From Alistipes sp. (GTDB lineage: Bacteria > Bacteroidota > Bacteroidia > Bacteroidales > Rikenellaceae), in contig JAJQED010000004.1 in assembly GCA_021201825.1 (NCBI GenBank), positions 124,001-188,000 of the forward strand: 64,000 bases of DNA. Direction: 5' to 3'. A model generated the notes under the pieces. It had not been told where the DNA came from. It worked only from the letters and a program-made list of their open reading frames with translations, and searched no databases. This document shows, piece by piece, positions 61,380 to 64,000 of this stretch; position 1 is the stretch's first letter, and every line of letters starts with the position of its first letter. The position numbers and the translations under genes are program-made.

Positions 61380-64000
61380 CTATTTAAGGTTTAGCGTGAG
61401 CCGGTGTTCTCCGGCACCCAGCCGAACGTCCAATTCTCCCTCTGCATTTGCGGGCGGATAGAATGTAGCCGTACAGCCGGCGGGGACCTTAACCGTATAG
61501 GTGACTTTCGATCCCTGTTTCTTCCATGAGGAGACTATTTCCCCGTACAGGGAATTGTGCGAAGCGGTGAAACTATCGAGCCCCTCCACGAAATTTGGCC
61601 GCAGGACGATATGCCGGAAACCGGGACATTCCTCGTCCGGGAATATACCGCCCAGCCCCTTATATAGCCATGCGTTTACCTCCCCGTACATTATATGGTT
61701 GAGCGAGATATCGACCGGGGAGTCTATATCCCAGTTCTCATAGAACGTAGTGGCCCCGTTGACGATCCACCATCCCCACGACGGGTAGCTCTCACTTGAA
61801 GCTACACGGTAGGCCACATCTGCATACCCGTTCTCGCTCAACGCATTAAGCAGCGCTTTGCTGCCCAACAATCCTACGTCCAGTTTATAGTCGTTGTCGA
61901 TCACTTTCTGCGCGAGATTGGCCGCGACTACCTCACGGATATCCTCCGGCACAACACCCCAATACAGCGGTGCCGCGAGTTCTGTTTGCGTCCCGGAACA
62001 ATATATGCCCGTCTCCCGGTCGAGGAATTCGTTGTTTACCGCATCGCGTATCTTTTCTGCAAGGCCCGAGTAATACCGTTCGTCGTCCTCGTTACCCATA
62101 ATGCCGGCGGCTTTACTCAGGATGACCGCATTACGGTAATAGAACAGCGATGAGGTAAGTTTCACATTGCTGACCGCCTCCACCGGTATCCAGTCCCCCA
62201 GACCCCATTCGGTAAGGTAACCCTCGCTTCGGGCCGTTGTTATGTAGTCCACGTATTTCCTGGCATACGGATAAATCCGTTTGAGGAGCGTCGGATCGCC
62301 GTAGAAGCGGTATATCTCCCACGGTATCACCGTTATGGTACTTGTCCAGTCCGGACCGTTGGCCCAGTGGTATCCCCATCCGGCCGTCGGTATAATGGCG
62401 GGAAGCACCCCGTCGGCCCGTTGTTCGTCGATATGGTCCTCGAGCCATTTTTCGTAAACCGTTATCGCATCGAAATTATAGAGCGCCGTCTCTATATTCA
62501 GGTGGGCGTCACCCGTCCATCCGTTCTTTTCCCGTTGCGGGCAGTCGGTCGGATAGCCATACAGGTTGGCCAGGTAGCTGCTGTTGGATGCCGACCATAA
62601 TTTTTCCAGCAACTTATTCGAAGAGCCTATCTTACCGACCGGCTTTACGTCGCTGTGTATTTCGTAAGCCGTCAGGTTGCCGCGGTCCAGCCTTACGGGC
62701 TCGGAAGAGATCACTTCCACGTACTGGAACCCTTTGTAGTTAAACCGGGGTATGAATTCCGTAACCCCGTCCTTGAGTATCACTATATCGGTCTGGAACG
62801 GGTCGCTGTCGTCCGTCGGCCTGTAATGGCAGTCGATATTGGACATATCCACATGGCCGTCATCGTAAAGCCTCTCCCCATGTATGAGCCGTAATTCCGT
62901 ACCTGCCGTACCGTTTACCCGCAGTTTGACCATCCCCGCAATATTCCTCCCGAAGTCGAAGACATGGCAGGTATCCGAAAAGGCCTCCACCGATACAGGC
63001 TGCAGTTCGTCCGTGATCCTTATCGGTTCCATCTGCTGCGATACGATCCTCTCGGTAGGCGACGGCACCGCCACCGCCTCTTGCCATCCCGAATCGTCAT
63101 ATCCCGGGCTGTTCCAGCCATCCATCTCCTTGCGGGCGTCGTAATGCTCCGCCGTATATATGCTGTTGAAGATCACGAGGCCGTCGTCGGTGGTCTTCCA
63201 GTCAGCCCCGGTAGTTATGGTTACCACGCCGCCGTCCGTATAGGTGATGCGCAGGTTCAACAGCGCCGCCGGGCGGCCGCGCCAGTAGGCGGTATGGAAA
63301 TACCAGACGGCAGTGGATTGGTGGTTATACCACCCGTTGCCCAGAATTATGCCTACGGCGTTGTCGCCCTCCCGGATCAGGTCCGTGACGTCGTAGGTCG
63401 AGTAGAGTGTCTTTTTGTCGAATTTGGTAAAGCCCGGTTCAAGGAACCGGTCCCCTACTTTCTGTCCGTTTATCGACAACTCGTTATAACCGGCCGAAGT
63501 GATATAGGCCCGGGCGAAAGCCACTTCCCGGTCTACCGTGAAGTCCCTGCGGAAATAGGGTGCGGGTTTTTCCTCCACCGGTTTGCCGTCCGATATCCAC
63601 TCGCCCTGCCAGTTATCCTGGGTGACCATTCCCGTCTCAAACCACGATACGGGCGAGATATATTCGTTCCCGTCCGTACAGGTGACTGTGACGCGCCACA
63701 GGTACCGGGTGAACGGTTTCAGTTCGATATCGAACAGGGCGGGCTGTGCCGGAGACTCGGCACGCAGGACATGGGTATTGGCCGGGAGGAACTCGGGGTC
63801 CCCGGACACTTCGAGAGTATAGGCGACCTGCGATACTGTGTCGCTCGGCAGGTTCTCCAGTTGCCATGTGAACCGGAGGGGGCGGCTGTCGATGCCGATG
63901 GGATTTTCCATATATTCGCATTTCATCTTTCCCACTCCCGTCTCGGGTACCGAGCAGGCCCATAATGCGAAAACAGCCAAAAGAAGCATTGCAACCTGGA
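61380..64000 (-). CDS. Alpha-L-rhamnosidase (GH78), start probably beyond the window
   Basis: A secreted or lipid-anchored glycosidase of family GH78 that releases terminal L-rhamnose. At least 869 residues are readable. The N-terminal beta-sandwich domains and the NGWYNHQSTAVWYFHTAYWR region are typical. The catalytic triad block is DCPQREKNGWTGDAHLN, with Asp, Glu and Asp spaced 5 and 12 as in known GH78 enzymes, and the general base Glu is in GATTFYENWD. The first in-window ATG is at 63989, giving MLLLAVFALWACSV with a lipobox-like Cys but no basic N-terminus. The frame stays open to the edge, so the true start is probably upstream. Confidence 0.92.
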   Translation of the reverse strand, partial: QVAMLLLAVFALWACSVPETGVGKMKCEYMENPIGIDSRPLRFTWQLENLPSDTVSQVAYTLEVSGDPEFLPANTHVLRAESPAQPALFDIELKPFTRYLWRVTVTCTDGNEYISPVSWFETGMVTQDNWQGEWISDGKPVEEKPAPYFRRDFTVDREVAFARAYITSAGYNELSINGQKVGDRFLEPGFTKFDKKTLYSTYDVTDLIREGDNAVGIILGNGWYNHQSTAVWYFHTAYWRGRPAALLNLRITYTDGGVVTITTGADWKTTDDGLVIFNSIYTAEHYDARKEMDGWNSPGYDDSGWQEAVAVPSPTERIVSQQMEPIRITDELQPVSVEAFSDTCHVFDFGRNIAGMVKLRVNGTAGTELRLIHGERLYDDGHVDMSNIDCHYRPTDDSDPFQTDIVILKDGVTEFIPRFNYKGFQYVEVISSEPVRLDRGNLTAYEIHSDVKPVGKIGSSNKLLEKLWSASNSSYLANLYGYPTDCPQREKNGWTGDAHLNIETALYNFDAITVYEKWLEDHIDEQRADGVLPAIIPTAGWGYHWANGPDWTSTITVIPWEIYRFYGDPTLLKRIYPYARKYVDYITTARSEGYLTEWGLGDWIPVEAVSNVKLTSSLFYYRNAVILSKAAGIMGNEDDERYYSGLAEKIRDAVNNEFLDRETGIYCSGTQTELAAPLYWGVVPEDIREVVAANLAQKVIDNDYKLDVGLLGSKALLNALSENGYADVAYRVASSESYPSWGWWIVNGATTFYENWDIDSPVDISLNHIMYGEVNAWLYKGLGGIFPDEECPGFRHIVLRPNFVEGLDSFTASHNSLYGEIVSSWKKQGSKVTYTVKVPAGCTATFYPPANAEGELDVRLGAGEHRLTLNLK

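Noticed and set aside
1..64000. tRNA, rRNA, CRISPR arrays, insertion sequences or prophage
   Set aside because: Gaps between genes were read on both strands. No cloverleaf, direct-repeat array, transposase or phage structural gene was recognised.

Overview
The window is a chromosomal stretch of a Bacteroidales bacterium. The moderately high GC, gene content and protein sequences fit the Rikenellaceae/Alistipes group, but the genus is an inference. Support comes from an Na+-NQR operon with the full nqrABCDEF set, a Lys-type SerA without an ACT domain, the pyrB-pyrI pair, a large Bacteroidetes-type LepB, near-absence of Shine-Dalgarno sequences, and a repeated TAnnTTTG promoter element (the Bacteroidetes -7 motif) placed 20-75 bp ahead of many starts. 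No rRNA, tRNA, CRISPR array, insertion sequence or prophage was recognised.

Layout. 1-3206 (minus): serine biosynthesis, serC and serA (serA is cut by the window edge), with a frameshifted secreted metallophosphatase between them. 3409-8444 (plus): yicC, gmk, nadD (fused to a TPR-like tail), ddl, a DUF3109 gene and a secreted M23/LysM peptidase. 8522-10194 (minus): a dihydroorotate-dehydrogenase-like protein and a YggS-type PLP protein. 10306-11970 (plus): a C69 dipeptidase interrupted by an in-frame TAG. 12043-13978 (minus): galK and truA. 14110-22395 (plus): dapB, lepB, yigZ, pyrB, pyrI, uvrA and an M16 peptidase. 22397-23687 (minus): a TIGR01777-type epimerase and a pyrimidine-dimer glycosylase-like protein. 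23878-26702 (plus): an O-methyltransferase, then an ECF sigma factor, a membrane protein and a DUF4097-like secreted protein.

26781-28523 (minus) is a phosphoglucomutase. 28755-35121 (plus) is an information and stress block: dnaA, bcp, recA, relA/spoT, a small membrane protein and a HIT protein. 35122-36211 is AT-rich, rich in short palindromes and carries an XRE regulator. 36212-40832 (plus): a zinc-type ABC binding protein and ATPase without a permease, nnr, a secreted HExxH protein and a small conserved protein. 41015-46951 (minus) is the sodium-pumping NADH:quinone reductase operon, preceded by hydE (47093-48148). 48328-51081 (plus): tatD, tcdA, a 2-hydroxyacid dehydrogenase and yjbQ. 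51132-55369 (minus): gpmI and alaS. 55545-57487 (plus): two tandem membrane-anchored M23 peptidases. The right end has two secreted glycosidases (57552-59543 and an alpha-L-rhamnosidase at 61380 to beyond the edge) flanking a DUF308 membrane protein and a second sigma/anti-sigma-like pair.

Most of the window is housekeeping. Convergent gene ends are usually separated by near-perfect GC-rich hairpins. The points most worth a second look are the NadD-TPR fusion, the two interrupted hydrolase genes, the permease-less ZnuA/ZnuC pair, the palindrome-rich XRE locus, and the two sigma-factor loci.
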